Shown here: in pieces, positions 22,069 through 34,600 of the stretch
Numbering within the stretch: the stretch's first letter is position 1
How the letters are laid out: each line of letters opens with the position of its first letter
Source of the DNA: Owenia fusiformis
Taxonomy: Eukaryota > Annelida > Polychaeta > Sabellida > Oweniidae
Assembly (NCBI GenBank): GCA_903813345.2
Contig: CAIIXF020000010.1
Location: 6,377,169 to 6,441,168, forward strand
Reading direction: 5' to 3'
Length of the DNA: 64,000 nucleotides
Notes under the pieces: generated by a model
Database searches by the model: none
Seen by the model: the letters and a program-made list of their open reading frames with translations, nothing else
Told to the model about the DNA's origin: nothing
Program-made: the position numbers and the translations under genes

Positions 22069-25000
22069 ATGATCTTTATAGGAATTAGTGGGTATGGCAA
22101 TCAATAATTTTTTCAGGATCTCACCCCTTCTTTAATAAATCACTTCGGTACTGAGATGGGACTTCTTTCCTTGTTCACAGGCTGCCGTCTCTGTCCAAAA
22201 TATTGTTATTTTGCTATGGTCTCCAACTTTTTGTGTGGATGATGGTTGGTGTTCGGTCACAATGGTGGATCCAGAAGCTAACAAGGGGTACCCAAACTTT
22301 GAGTTAGGAAAAAATCTTCCGGGCTTGCACAGCAAAAAATTTTGGGCCCCTAAAACCAAAAATTGAGCCCAAATTTTGAAAATTTAAGGCTTATTTCTTG
22401 TTAATAGACAAGATGCGAGTAGAAATAATCTTGATTTAGTCATTAAAAATTCAAGATTCAGTCAAACTGATGTCATATTTGGAATATACATGTAAAAGTA
22501 CATCTAGAAATGTGGTTTTGACAAGAGTTTATCAACTTTGAAAATTTAAGTTTCTTTGAAAATGTGACTTCTAGGGAATTTGTGTATTTCCAGAGTGACA
22601 TGAAATGGCAAGAACATTGTATTTAATGCATAATAATTTTTGTATTTCCATAGTAACATGTAATGGCAAGAACATTGTGTGTAATGCATAACAATTTGTG
22701 TATTTCCAGAGTGACGTGTGGTGGCAAAACAACATTATGTGACAAATTACTAAAAAAGTACCAAAAGCTCAAAATATTTCACCAAGACGTGTATTTCCTG
22801 GTAAGTATTAAGTTGTTATGAAAGGATTAAGTTAACTTGGTTGAGGGTGGGGGGGGTAAATCATGACTCGAGGCATGAATAAATACAAAAGGAGTAATCA
22901 AGATTATTTACTTGACCTAATATTTATTTACTATTATGTAGGTCATGTATGTATTAATTTTAAATAATTTCAGGAACCGGATGACCCCAGGTTGAACATC
23001 ATTCCAGAACTGAATCATGCAAACTGGGAAGGTATGTAGTATTGTAGGCTTAGTTAAGTTGATTAAACTCACTCAGTTAGTAGGTCACATTTAACTCACA
23101 ATTTAAAAACCGATTCAAGGCTTAATATGATCAATTCTTTTTCCTTGTAACTCAGCAAAACATTTCTAATTTTGGTTATTCATTCATTATCAGATCAACT
23201 GAAAACATGAGACATGCAAGTTGTGATCTCTTAGGTGAAAGTAAGCTAAAAGCTAAAAGAGTCTGATTATATTTCCATAAAGAGATTTGTGCCTTTTCCT
23301 AGAATACCATGCTATTCTGTCACCTTTAAAAAAAATTCTGACTTTATACAGGGCCTTTAAATCTGCACCTTTCATATTTTATTTGCAGAACTGAATTCTC
23401 TAGATATGGCTAAAATGAAAGAAGACATTGATGAATTTAGGACCAATGCTACATCACATGGTTTAATAATTATAGAAGGCTTCACTATATTTAACTATAG
23501 GTAAGTAAAGGACCAGGTCAATTTTCCAATGCTGTCTTGTCTCAAAACATAATATCAGTAAAACCTGTGAAAATGGAATACCTTTGTCACCTCAAAATAG
23601 TGTTCTATTTGGGAGGTATTGCACTGACAGCTTTATTTTTAGTCGATTGGTCATGGGACTCTGAAAAGTGTTCCACTTACATAGGTGTTCCACTTTATAG
23701 ATTTCACTGTATTATGAAGACATTCAGATTGACCCGCCTTATCCCTGCCCAAAGAAATCTGTAATGGTATTAGACATCATAATCACGATGCCCATGTCAA
23801 GCAGCGTGCCTACTAGGCACGCAGTTTGAAACTCTGACAAACTGCGCGCATATTTCAAAATGTGAGACGGGGAGGACACGACTCCCAAAAAGAGCCAAAA
23901 TACGAAAAATACAAGGTTAGTCTCGTTCTAAAGATAGTACCATTCTGTGAAGATGAACTTAATTTACTCATAGTACTCAATGTTTTTCCCGATGTAAACC
24001 TAGTTATCTCAATATAAGGATCATAAGTAACTTCTGTGTTCAAAATTTACAGTGTAAAGTTATATCTATGTCTTTTTATCGTCATTTGCCGTTTGTTCAG
24101 CCATTGTGTCTGTGTATGCTAGAATATATAGGATCACTCCATCTGATTAAAGCAGCAAAGTTTGTGTTCAAAACGATAATACGCCATAAACGTGATTTAA
24201 ACATTTTTCTTGTCAAACTGCGCGCCTATATTCACATGTATTTCCCAAACTGCGTGCCTAATATTCCAAACTGCTTGCCTATCCAAGCTTGTTTTGTATT
24301 ATTAAAAAACATAAGCGCCATACAAGGCACAATATGTCTAATAGTAGAACCCCATAATTGAAACACTATGAGAGTCCATCCACCAAGATGGTGATATGAA
24401 AATAAAAGTTTTTTTCGTTCCCAACTTAATTGTCCCTTCTATTATACATTTTGACTTTCAATATGAAAATCTCATAAAATCTGACGATAAAGCAAAATTT
24501 CCAAAGCTATATGAAAAACACCTACACGTGCCTCTGTAGAAATTCCAATGACAATATGTAGTTTTAATAGTGTATGCGCACAGTTTGTAATTTCTGGCTA
24601 AAATAGGCGCGCAGTTTGTGATTTCTTTCTTTTTAATCTCCTGATTATCTGTTTTATCTCGAAATATTTTGAATTATACATGATAAATGTGTAAGGAATT
24701 AAATATAAAACGAGTCTAAAGTATTTGTCATTTATGTTTAAAGTGCTAGATCGATTTACATATAAATTCCAGTTAAATCAGTGACGAAAATGCCATTAAT
24801 CTGCTTATGTTTTAAAACTTAGATTCATTTGCACATAGTTTTTGCTAGTATTTGCAAGATTCGTATATTCGCCACAGAATGAACGCATTGAACAAGAAAA
24901 CAATGCAGGATAAATGTCTTTAAATTACGTTTCAAAATACAGACTCCAACTTCAATGATGCAATGTTCTTAGGCACGCAGTTTGTGATCGAAACAAACTG

Positions 25001-27086
25001 CGCGCCTAAGTAGGCGCGCAGCTTGACATGGGCACCGTGATAATGATCAAATCTATCTATCTATCAAGTCAAATCTATGGTTGCAGTTTAGACTTTAAAA
25101 CAATTAATTATTTGATAAAAATTCAGTTAAATGGAATTCTTAGACATTTCTAGGATTTGTTTTTTATTATGATGAATGTTCCTGAAAATTGTTTAATTAT
25201 TAAATAAATAAATGAATAAATAAATATTAGACAAAGTGCCCCATGATACTATTTTCATTTTCAGAAAATTTGATGGAATGTTTACAAAGAAATATTTCTT
25301 TACATTAAATAAGGAAGAAACCTGGAATAGAAGAAAGTAAGAGACAATTTTTAAAGTAGAGGAATTGTTGAATCTCAAGAAATATTTTTACTTGAACTAA
25401 CAAGTATCTTTCCTACCATTTCAAATACAAGTATAATCACCAATAGACAATAATTTTTTCAAATGGCTGTCAAATATGTATATCCGAACACCTTTCTCAT
25501 CTGAAAGCTTTCAATATTAACATTTTTCCATTTTTGTAATCTGCCATAGATTTTTTCCATGTTAAAAATACTCAAAATGAAAATCCCTGACAATATTTTG
25601 GCCATACTGGCTTTACATTTATCCAGCAAAAATGTAGAATTCTGAAAAAAATACAAAGTAATATAAATGTGTGGAAATGACATGGTAAAGACTAAAGTCT
25701 GATTTTACTAGAATTATTTTTAAATTTTTTGAAATAGTCATGTTCTTGTTGCAAGCAAGGGCTTGTCTTAATCATTTTTCAATCAATTTATTCATTTCTT
25801 TTATTTTAGGTATCGTGATTATATACCACCTGATGTTCCAGGATACTTTGACAAGGTTGTTTGGCCAATGTATGAAAAACAGTTAGAAGAATTAAAGCAA
25901 CAAACTGATATAGGTAAGGTATTAGGTAAGGCATTACCACAAATGATTCCAATGTGACTCGAGGTTTATTGTTGATGAAGGTAAAATAAGGTATAAAAGT
26001 AGCTCTTTCCTACCTATCCAAAATAACACTCATGGATATTACACAGAAAGTCCTTGCAGTGATTAGTTCACTGGATTTTTGAATAAGCTAGAAAATGTAT
26101 TTCTTGAGAGTTATGAACAATACACTGCACATTCACTTATATTACCATAATTACTTTAACAAGTCAGAGAAGACATTCTTCTTCCCATAGATTTCAATAT
26201 GGGGAAAACAATGCTTCCATGTGAAAACCCTTGAAATGTGAACACCTGCCAATCTGAACACTTTTAGCTGGTCCCATTGTCATTAAAGTACCACGTGACA
26301 CAATGACAATGACAATGACACAAAAATGTTTCATAACTTTTTTGTCTGAGAAAATCTGACTGTTTTTTTTCTCACATTAAAACTACAATTCATTTTGCAA
26401 CACCACAAGAAGTTTCAGATGACTAGCTCACCTAGATGCAAATTGATTAGCGTTACAAAATATGTTGTCTATTCCTTTGATGGCACAACTTTATCTTGAC
26501 ACCCATCTTTTGTAACATAATTTTGGAAATAAGTTATAATGATTTTATCAATGACAACTACTAGTATATTATTTTGTGTTTAATGGAGTTCATTTTACTA
26601 GCCAATATCATGATTACAAAGTTATGTTACAGAAGCTGGGTGGCATTTTTGGTGTAGAATCCATGTGTGTCTGCAAAGGAATGGACGTCATTTAGAGCAA
26701 TTGTTGTAACGATCATAAAATTTGACACACTTGGGATATACATCTGAAATTTCTCAAGATGCTTTTGCATTATGTCAACTTTAAATGTTCTAAAAAACAA
26801 GTCTATACGTTGATAGACAAACAAGTTATGCAACATAAGGTGGGTGTCATTTTTGGTGTCACCCTGTACTATATCTCTTCGGAACGTGACTAGTAGTCAG
26901 ATTGGTACTTTACTTGGTAAAATGGTGAAATTTTAACATTTTTTGATTGATTCGAGCACAGCAAAAAAGTCCCATGTTCAATTAATAAAAAAAGTTTTAT
27001 TTACAGATTGGATTGATGGCACCGATGACCAAGATGATATCTTTAACAATGTGTGTTCCACCATAGAGGATTTACTACAGCAATAA
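22069..27086 (+). CDS. NMRK1: nicotinamide riboside kinase (NMRK1-like)
   Basis: Seven coding exons: 22069-22091, 22710-22800, 22974-23031, 23389-23500, 25265-25336, 25810-25913, 27007-27086. All phases fit, giving 179 aa (human NMRK1 is 199 aa). Known reaction: ATP-dependent phosphorylation of nicotinamide riboside to NMN in the NAD salvage pathway, cytosolic. The P-loop GISGVTCGGKTT (residues 5-16) is split by intron 1. HQDVYF (32-37) carries the Asp equivalent to the NRK catalytic acid. IIEGF and the lid-region sequence PPDVPGYFD...VWPMY match the family. The C-terminus is shorter than in human. Exon 1 supplies only 23 coding nt. An AATAAA signal lies at 27381-27386. The intron 23501-25264 hosts a 1,256-bp inverted-repeat transposon. 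Confidence 0.92.
22410..22575 (-). repeat. ATGCGAGTAG MITE-like family, copy 2 (minus)
   Basis: It starts AGATGCGAGTAGAAATAAT and contains TCAGTCAAACTGATGTCATATTTGG and AATGTGACTTCTAGGG. This is the reverse complement of the right half of the copies at 18995, 39418 and 47739. It lies in NMRK intron 1. Confidence 0.55.
23784..25039. mobile_element. 1,256-bp non-autonomous DNA transposon, Transib-like ends
   Basis: The left end CACGATGCCCATGTCAAGC and the reverse complement of the right end (CACGGTGCCCATGTCAAGC) start terminal inverted repeats of about 68 bp, with roughly ten mismatches and one indel. A 5-bp duplication ATAAT flanks both sides (23779-23783 and 25040-25044). Each TIR contains a further inverted motif (TAGGCGCGCAGTTTG...CAAACTGCGCGC). 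More copies of GCGCGCCTA/TAGGCGCGCAG occur subterminally near 24220-24290 and 24605. No transposase ORF. The CAC-N-R-TG terminal heptamer and 5-bp duplication fit the Transib superfamily, relatives of RAG1. Transib prefers GC-rich targets, so the AT-rich duplication is a caveat. Confidence 0.75.
26100..27006. other. NMRK last intron, repeat-derived sequence
   Basis: AT-rich, with short imperfect inverted pieces (GTTATGTTACAGAAGCTGGGTGGC..., GTGGGTGTCATTTTTGGTGTC) and one remnant of the AGGTGTTCAC-type dispersed repeat near 26200-26280. No gene seen. Confidence 0.4.
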
Positions 27087-28624
27087 TACTAGGGACAATA
27101 TATTTTTACTTAGAAAATTATTTCAATTACGAGATAGAAATATAGACCATATAAGAATGAAAGGACATTTTAACCATGCAGTGTTTGATAATGGACATTG
27201 TCTAGTGGAAACATGGAAGAAGGACTGTGGACAATGTGTCTAAAAATGTCTACACATGTATCTATGTTAACTTTTAATGTGGTATTATTTTAGTGCAACT
27301 GGGTTAATTTTTCAAAACACATTCATAGAACATAAATTTTCTACATAATAATTGTATTCTTTCATTGCTATTAAAGATAAAATAAATTCCTTAACTTACA
27401 AATATGATGTATATTTTTATCTTCACTGAGAATACATGCTTTTGGAAAATGGAACTTATTTTTATGTTGTTTTCAATATTTAATTGGTAAATATTTTGTA
27501 GAGATTCCACTCTCCTATGTTTATTTTCAGCCTGTGCTGAGAGCTTATGATACTATTAAAATTATAAATGTACTTCATCAATTCAAATTAGAATAATAGA
27601 ATTTCTGATATGAAGAAGGTTTGATTGACTAGTGTAAATAAAAATCTTAACAGGAACAGGTGCATTATCAAAACATTAATTTATAGAAGTAAGCAATAGT
27701 TTGTATTCATTCACCTTACTAGACATCCGAGGCCCTCTGACTACCCTTTCCCATATTTTCAATAGTATATAATTTTGTTTCTTTAAACTATTTAAATAAG
27801 AGATAATCCTATGACCCAGGCTTAAACTATCAGAATATGGAGAATGGAACAATCAAAATACCATTTGCCAAATTTTATTCTTTCATAAAGGTCATAACAT
27901 TTAGATCTTGAAATCAAAACTGTATATTTATTTTACACTATTCAGGGCTTATTGTGCACTCTGTCACTCAGATACCCTTTGACAACTTTATAAAACATTG
28001 ATGAATGTCAATAATTCAACCATATGCTGAGGGAAAAGTAGTAAGCTCAATATAGAAGATAGTCATTGTATTTATCTTGATCCATGTCTTCATTGAGCTT
28101 ATACCACTACTTCTCCCTCAACCTATGAATTCAACTATCATGCAAAAACAGATCTGTAGCCAATGCCACTGTCCTTATAAGATATCTGTAATAGGCCCTT
28201 CTAAAAAGGGGGGGGGGGTGTTGGGGGTGACTGTCCTCATTTTTCAGATTTTTTTAGAGATTGTGTTTTTCATCCCCAATTATGTCTCTTAGTCTCAGAA
28301 TTCTAAATTTCAAAAATGCTCTAGGGGGGTGCAAGCTCAGCACTGGTGACGCTATGTGTGCAAGCACATTTTGTGCACCCGGGTGTGTCACCTGCACAAC
28401 CCATCCGTACGCTAAATCCTGAGGGCCCTCCCCCTACCACCCCACCCCCTACAACCGCCCCTTGTATCTAAATATTTTTTGGAAAATTGATAAGGAATTG
28501 CCAAAGGTGTCAATACAACATGTCAAAAAATATCAAGAATTATTGAATTTTTCGTTTCACATTATATTACACTTTTGTTTTCAAAAGTGCTTCATATAGT
28601 TTGGCATTTAGATAAAAATCTAAG
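27087..28624. other. NMRK 3' UTR and NMRK-TOMM70 intergenic region
   Basis: The NMRK poly(A) signal AATAAA is at 27381-27386. The remainder is AT-rich apart from a G-run at 28207-28218 and a C-rich patch at about 28420-28460. No gene recognised. The TOMM70 promoter must lie at its right end. Confidence 0.5.
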
Positions 28625-31600
28625 ATGGCTCCGATCGAAAACGTGAGTGACGGGTGGTCTCGGTGGCAAATAGCGCTTGCAGTAGGTGCCCCAGTATGTC
28701 TAGGTCTTGCAGGCCTGTGGCTCATGAGACGAAGATCACAGCGTGCTTCAGAAGTTAAAAATAAAGCTGTCGAAGATGTGGAAAACAGTGCTAAACCAAA
28801 ACCGGAAGTTGCAGAAAAGGTAATTTTTCTTAAAAATTTCATAATATTTTTGAAGCCATTTAATTTATTGAAAGACGACATCGGAAAAGTTTATTGCATA
28901 TGATTTGATATGTGGTTTTGGAGTATCTTCCTTGCTATCTTTGCTAGGCTGAGTAAGAGAAATGTCGACACCATTTTCTTTTCATTTTTTCTTCATTTTT
29001 TGGGTACCTCGGCATACCAGGTGACAGTAAGCTACGTGTGTATTGCAGTGCGTGCGCTATGGAATTTCCAATACCAGTCATTTTGACATGCACAACTGAA
29101 GTCATATCTCTACAGTTTCAAAATTACAATTTATACCTGTCAAAATTTTCTGGCATTTATCTCATAGGGAGAGACAGGTTACTGAAAAAATGACACAATG
29201 ACAGATTTGGCTGTTCAAACTCGCCAGTTGCTTTAATGCTTTTGATAAAAGACTTGATCGACAGATAGGGCAGTTTTAAAAAAATTGATACATTATACCC
29301 TGCATGGAAATAAACCCCATTAGGATTGTTGATTTGTGGAAAACTATGTCACAAATTCGTACATGGAGGTTGCTGTACACAGTCGAAAATACATTTTAGT
29401 CCAGCTGATATGAAATTGTTAATTATGATTAATCATCAAAGTTCATTTTTTGATGAATCCAAGATTGAAGAAAACATCAGTGATTTTAATTTTTGAAAAA
29501 AACAATAAATTGCTCAAAAGAACATCATAATACCCACGTCTTCATGCGTAAATATACGCTAATTATCATATGTTTCTTTTTAACAAAATGCCGTTTGAAA
29601 AAACAGTAAAAAACAGGGCAAACCTGGAGACAAGTTGAATTCCATATCGAAATATTGCTAATGGAAGTTATTCTCCCACAGAGTAATCATCGTTCTCACG
29701 GGGGTTAAATAATTAAAAATATGATAAAATAGGTTGCAGCGACATCAATGAAATAGTTCAAAAACATTGTTATGTGGTCAGTTTGAGATACCAAATCAGA
29801 CATTGTGTGATAGAGCTAAGAAGTTAATCTATAAGGACTGACACTGCCCAAATAGAGTGGCTAAAATGCCTTATTTTGTAGAAAACAAATTTGTCAATCC
29901 TTATGTGAGTTTTACCATAAAAATGCATGCTCAAATATAAATCCATGGGCTCATATATTCATTCAGAATTTTTACACCTATCCAAATTCATGTCTTCTGT
30001 ATTGTTATAATGGCTCTAGACAAGTAGTAGATATGTAAGATAAATACAGAGATACAACATTTGAAACTAAGTTTTCCCTTTCCAGGAACCCTTAGAGAAG
30101 GCCCAGAGCCACAAAAACAAGGGCAACAAGTACTTCAAGGGTGGAAAATATGACCAGGCTATCGACTGCTATACTAAAGCCATTGAGGTCTGCCCTGACA
30201 TTAACAAACAGGAGATTTCAACATTCTACCAAAACAGGGCAGCTGCTTATGAACAACTGGTAAGTTTAGTCCTGTCTTACATCTATAAATGCAGTGCTCT
30301 CACCAGGAAATATTTAGGAAGTGGTGGAAACATCTTCAGCATAACCATTCAATCATGGTGAACTGTATTTATGTTACATTTTAAAAGCCTGGCGAGAGCC
30401 CTGAAATGATCAGAATGGTCACTAGGCTTTCAGATCGAGGAAAAGTAGGGTAATATTGTAGCTATGTAGCCACAAAGAGTGTTTACTGTAAGTAGGTGTT
30501 CACTACAGAGAGGGGATTTAATACAGATGTTAATGTAAAATGTGTGTTGGTGTGGTGTTCACTAAACACAGGTGTTCACGAGAGAAAGGTCTTCACTTAG
30601 ACAGGTTTTAAACAAAAACAAATATAATTGGAAAAATTGATGTAATAATTCTGGATGAAAAAATGTATGAATTTTGAGTGATTTTGATCAAAATCTCTTG
30701 TAATTATCCCCAGTTTACAAAACCAGGGGAGCACCCTGCAGATCCACTAGTTCACTGTATTTATGTTTCTGCAACAATTTGCTGCATTTTAAAGCTCAGG
30801 TTTTCCTAAATGGTAACTTTTCTTTTTTCAGAAAAGCTTTTCTTCTGTTGTGGAGGATTGTACAAAGGCTATTGAATTAAATAATCGTTACATCAAAGCT
30901 TTGTTCCGGAGAGCAAAAGCCAATGAACATATAGGCAATCTCTCAACTTGTCTTGAAGGTAATTTATTCAAATACTGAGTGACCTATCAAAATCTAAATC
31001 TGTATAAATATTGCAACTACAGAGGGAGATACTAAGGACAGGATAAGGATGGTCTTGTTTTCAGTGCCTTCACAACAAATATTGTAAATAACAAAAATTA
31101 TTGCGAATGAGTAATTTGAGATTTCAAAATATTTTGTGAATAATAAATGTGACTCTTAGTTAACATGTTTATTTATGTTCTAGATTGTACTGCAGTATGT
31201 ATACTAGAGAGCTTCCAGAATCAGACCAGTCTGGTCATGGCTGATAGGGTCTTGAAACAACTGGGCAGGGTCAAAGCAAAGGAAGCATACAATGTGAGTA
31301 CATTATGTAAGAAGTTATGAAGCTCCTATAAAGCAAATGAACCCCTGCCCTATCAAGCTAATGAAGCCCCTATCCAGCTAATGAAATCCTTTCAAGCTAA
31401 TGAAGCCCCTATGAAGCTAATGATATCACTATAAAGCTAATGAAGCTGCTATAAAGCTAAGAAGTCCCAATTAAGCTAATGAAACCCCTGTAAACAATTC
31501 ATTATACAATATGTTTCAGAGTCGAGAACCAGTGCTTCCAGCTAAACATTTCATTAGGATTTACTTCTCTGCATTTGCCAATGATCCAATAATCTCCATG

Positions 31601-34600
31601 CTCAACAAGGACAAGAACAAGGCTCACAACACATCCACTGAAGATATAGTAATAGAAGGACCTTCAGATGATAGTGAACCAGAGAAGGACAGGGATGAGA
31701 CACCTGAGAAGCTGCAAGGAAACACGTGGGTCACTTAGCTTGTATTTGCGGATACAAAATAACAGCTGTCGGCTACTGGATTAACCTACTATTTTATGAT
31801 CAACTTATTTAAGTATGAATGGAATAGTGGCAGGTACTATTCATATTTAAATGAGTTGGTCATAATCATATTTAAATGAGTTCGTAGGCTAATCCGGTAG
31901 CCGAGATTTGCATTCACGAATACAAGCTTAGATTCATTCATACATTGAACATTAATGGGATAGTTTTTGATTTGCTCATATAAAGAGGTTGATATAAGTA
32001 TAAGTATTGAAAGGGATATGGCACATGACCCTTTCATTAAGACATCAATTTGAAAAAAATTCTAAGAAATAAATCTTTGACATTAAGAAAAAATTGGCAA
32101 AGAGGTCATATTTTGTAAAATGATAATTTTGAGAGATTTATAAAGGTATTATTAAACATGTGTTTCATGGTATATAACATTGTACCTTATATTTTGTATT
32201 TGTACAATGTAAAATCTGAAGCCAAATTCTACTTTTGCAGTCCCTTTGATGAAGTGAAAAGATGCCTTGGAAAGGAAGAATATAGCAATATTATTAGACT
32301 CTGTACAGAGGAGTATCAGGCTTCCCAGAATCCAGAGGCCCTTCTTGTCAAAGCAACCTTCCATCTTCTTCAAGGTCAAGGTCACACTGCAATTGCTGAT
32401 TTTGACAAATTGCTCGAGATGGATAACTTAGATAAAAGAGTAAGCTGCATTCATTTATTATAGAAACTGAAGTGAATAATAATTGTCGAGTAGATTCTTG
32501 ATCATTGTGTTATTTAGCTGATCTGAAGGCATGGTAAATTATTCTAGATATTATAGAATATTTATTCTAAAAGACTTAAAGTAATTATTTGAGTATCATC
32601 TTGTATTGTTTTCTCCTCCATCCAGTCATTTCTTATCTGTTCTTTATGCAGCTAGATGAAATCTGGGTTTAACTTGCTGGAAAATTCTTAGTATCTAATT
32701 AAGTGATAGTGTCATATACAAATCTTATTCACTGAATGGTTTTTTTCAGATCAAATCCAATGCTTTAATAAAGAGGGGCAGTTTGAAGCTTCAACAAACC
32801 AAAGAAGCAGAGGCTATTGAAGACTTTAAGAAAGCTGTAGAGGTTGATCCTGAAAACTCTGATATCTACCACCACAGAGGACAGGTATGTTCACATACAG
32901 TTCACAAACCATTCTCCAAATGTATTCATTCTGTTTACCTCTTTTCATCTCTGCGGATGTAACTCTCAATGCACTTCTTTCAATATGATACATGTATTAC
33001 TGGTCATTTGTGGGTATTGATATTCTGTGTGGTAAAAACAATCACTCAGCTGCACCCGACCCCAGAGAGCATAAAGCACAAAACAATTCTTTTCATAATA
33101 TATATTGGTATATATTTTGAAGAAATGTGAAATGTCAATGTTTTTATTCAGATAAATATCTGCACATTTATAGATATTTTTTATTAAATTTTAGAGTCTG
33201 GAAGTTTCTTTAAATTATTAGAGCTCGACAAAAGAGATGGTAGTAAATGAGAGTGAGGTCCTGGGCCTAAGTCTAAAAACATAGTTAGCATGCTACATTG
33301 TTTAAGTCCATTCATACTTATTTTCAGTTAAACCTATTACTTGACAAGATGGATGATGCCGTAAAGGACTTTGAGCATGCATGTGAACTCAGTCCAGGAT
33401 TTGCTGTGGCAGAAGCCCAGAGAATATACACAAGTAAGCCTACCAATCCTCACAACAAAATTGTTAAGTTCCTAACTGACACCAAAAATGACACCAAAAA
33501 ACAGCTAATGTTATAAAGAGAGGGCAGTATGGTTCACCAAGATTTTACATCTATACCTCTTTGTTGTGTATCTTTTATTAAATGTGGATCTATGTTTAGC
33601 CAGTTGTTTAATTATATTGGTCTGTTTTAGAGTACCGCAATGCAATGAGAACCATGATGGCTCCTACATCTATTCAAGAGGTCATGGCACAGTTTGAGAA
33701 ACTACTAGAGCGTTTCCCAGAGTGTTCAGAAATATACACACTTTACGGACAGGTATTTACAACTATTTTTTTATTGATAAAAAAGCTTGAGTCTGAGTCT
33801 GTGAACCTTAGCTATATTACAATATGTCATATAAGGGACCTGTTCAATATTTCAATGAATTAATGTTGTCTCTAAGCATAATTAATTGATTGAGCCTCGC
33901 ATTTCTTCCAAAATATGCAAATGAATCTTCATTGGATTTTTTTCAATTTGAAGTTGCTGCTATATATGAGCTAGGCCACAGGTAAAAGGGTCTTATCACA
34001 GATTTTTTCAATATTTTGATTTTTTGTTTATTTTAAAAAGCACACAGAGACCATTCAAATGAGCCATGACTTGTGTTTTAACAATTTTTCCTAGCATATA
34101 TACTATAGACCAAAAAGTCGGATTTGAATTTAGCATATTTTTCTCTTAATCTTGGGCACATTTTTGGCTCTGTAGCACAATTTTAATTTTTGTGATAAGA
34201 CCGGGTTTCCTATGGCCAGGCTCAATGATTACCAACAATAGAAAATGGGCATTTAACCTCTCACCAAAATGTAATTCAAACTATGTTCATGACACACATT
34301 GATATATTGGCCTACACTCAATAAATATCATCTAATCATGACACACCCAAAATGCATTTCCCTTTATTCGATTTCAGACTCTGTCAGAGCAGCAGAACTT
34401 TGAGAAGGCAGACGATCTATTTGTGCGGGCACTCAAAGTAGACCCTGAAAATGCCAACTGCTTTGTACATAGAGGGTTAGTATGATTATTTGACAATATT
34501 AGAAAAGCTTGATGTACTCTTACTCACACCAGACCAGAAGATTTGATTGTTTTAAGATAAAGAGTATTAAACAAGTGTTTTCCCGAGCTATTGCGGCCAC

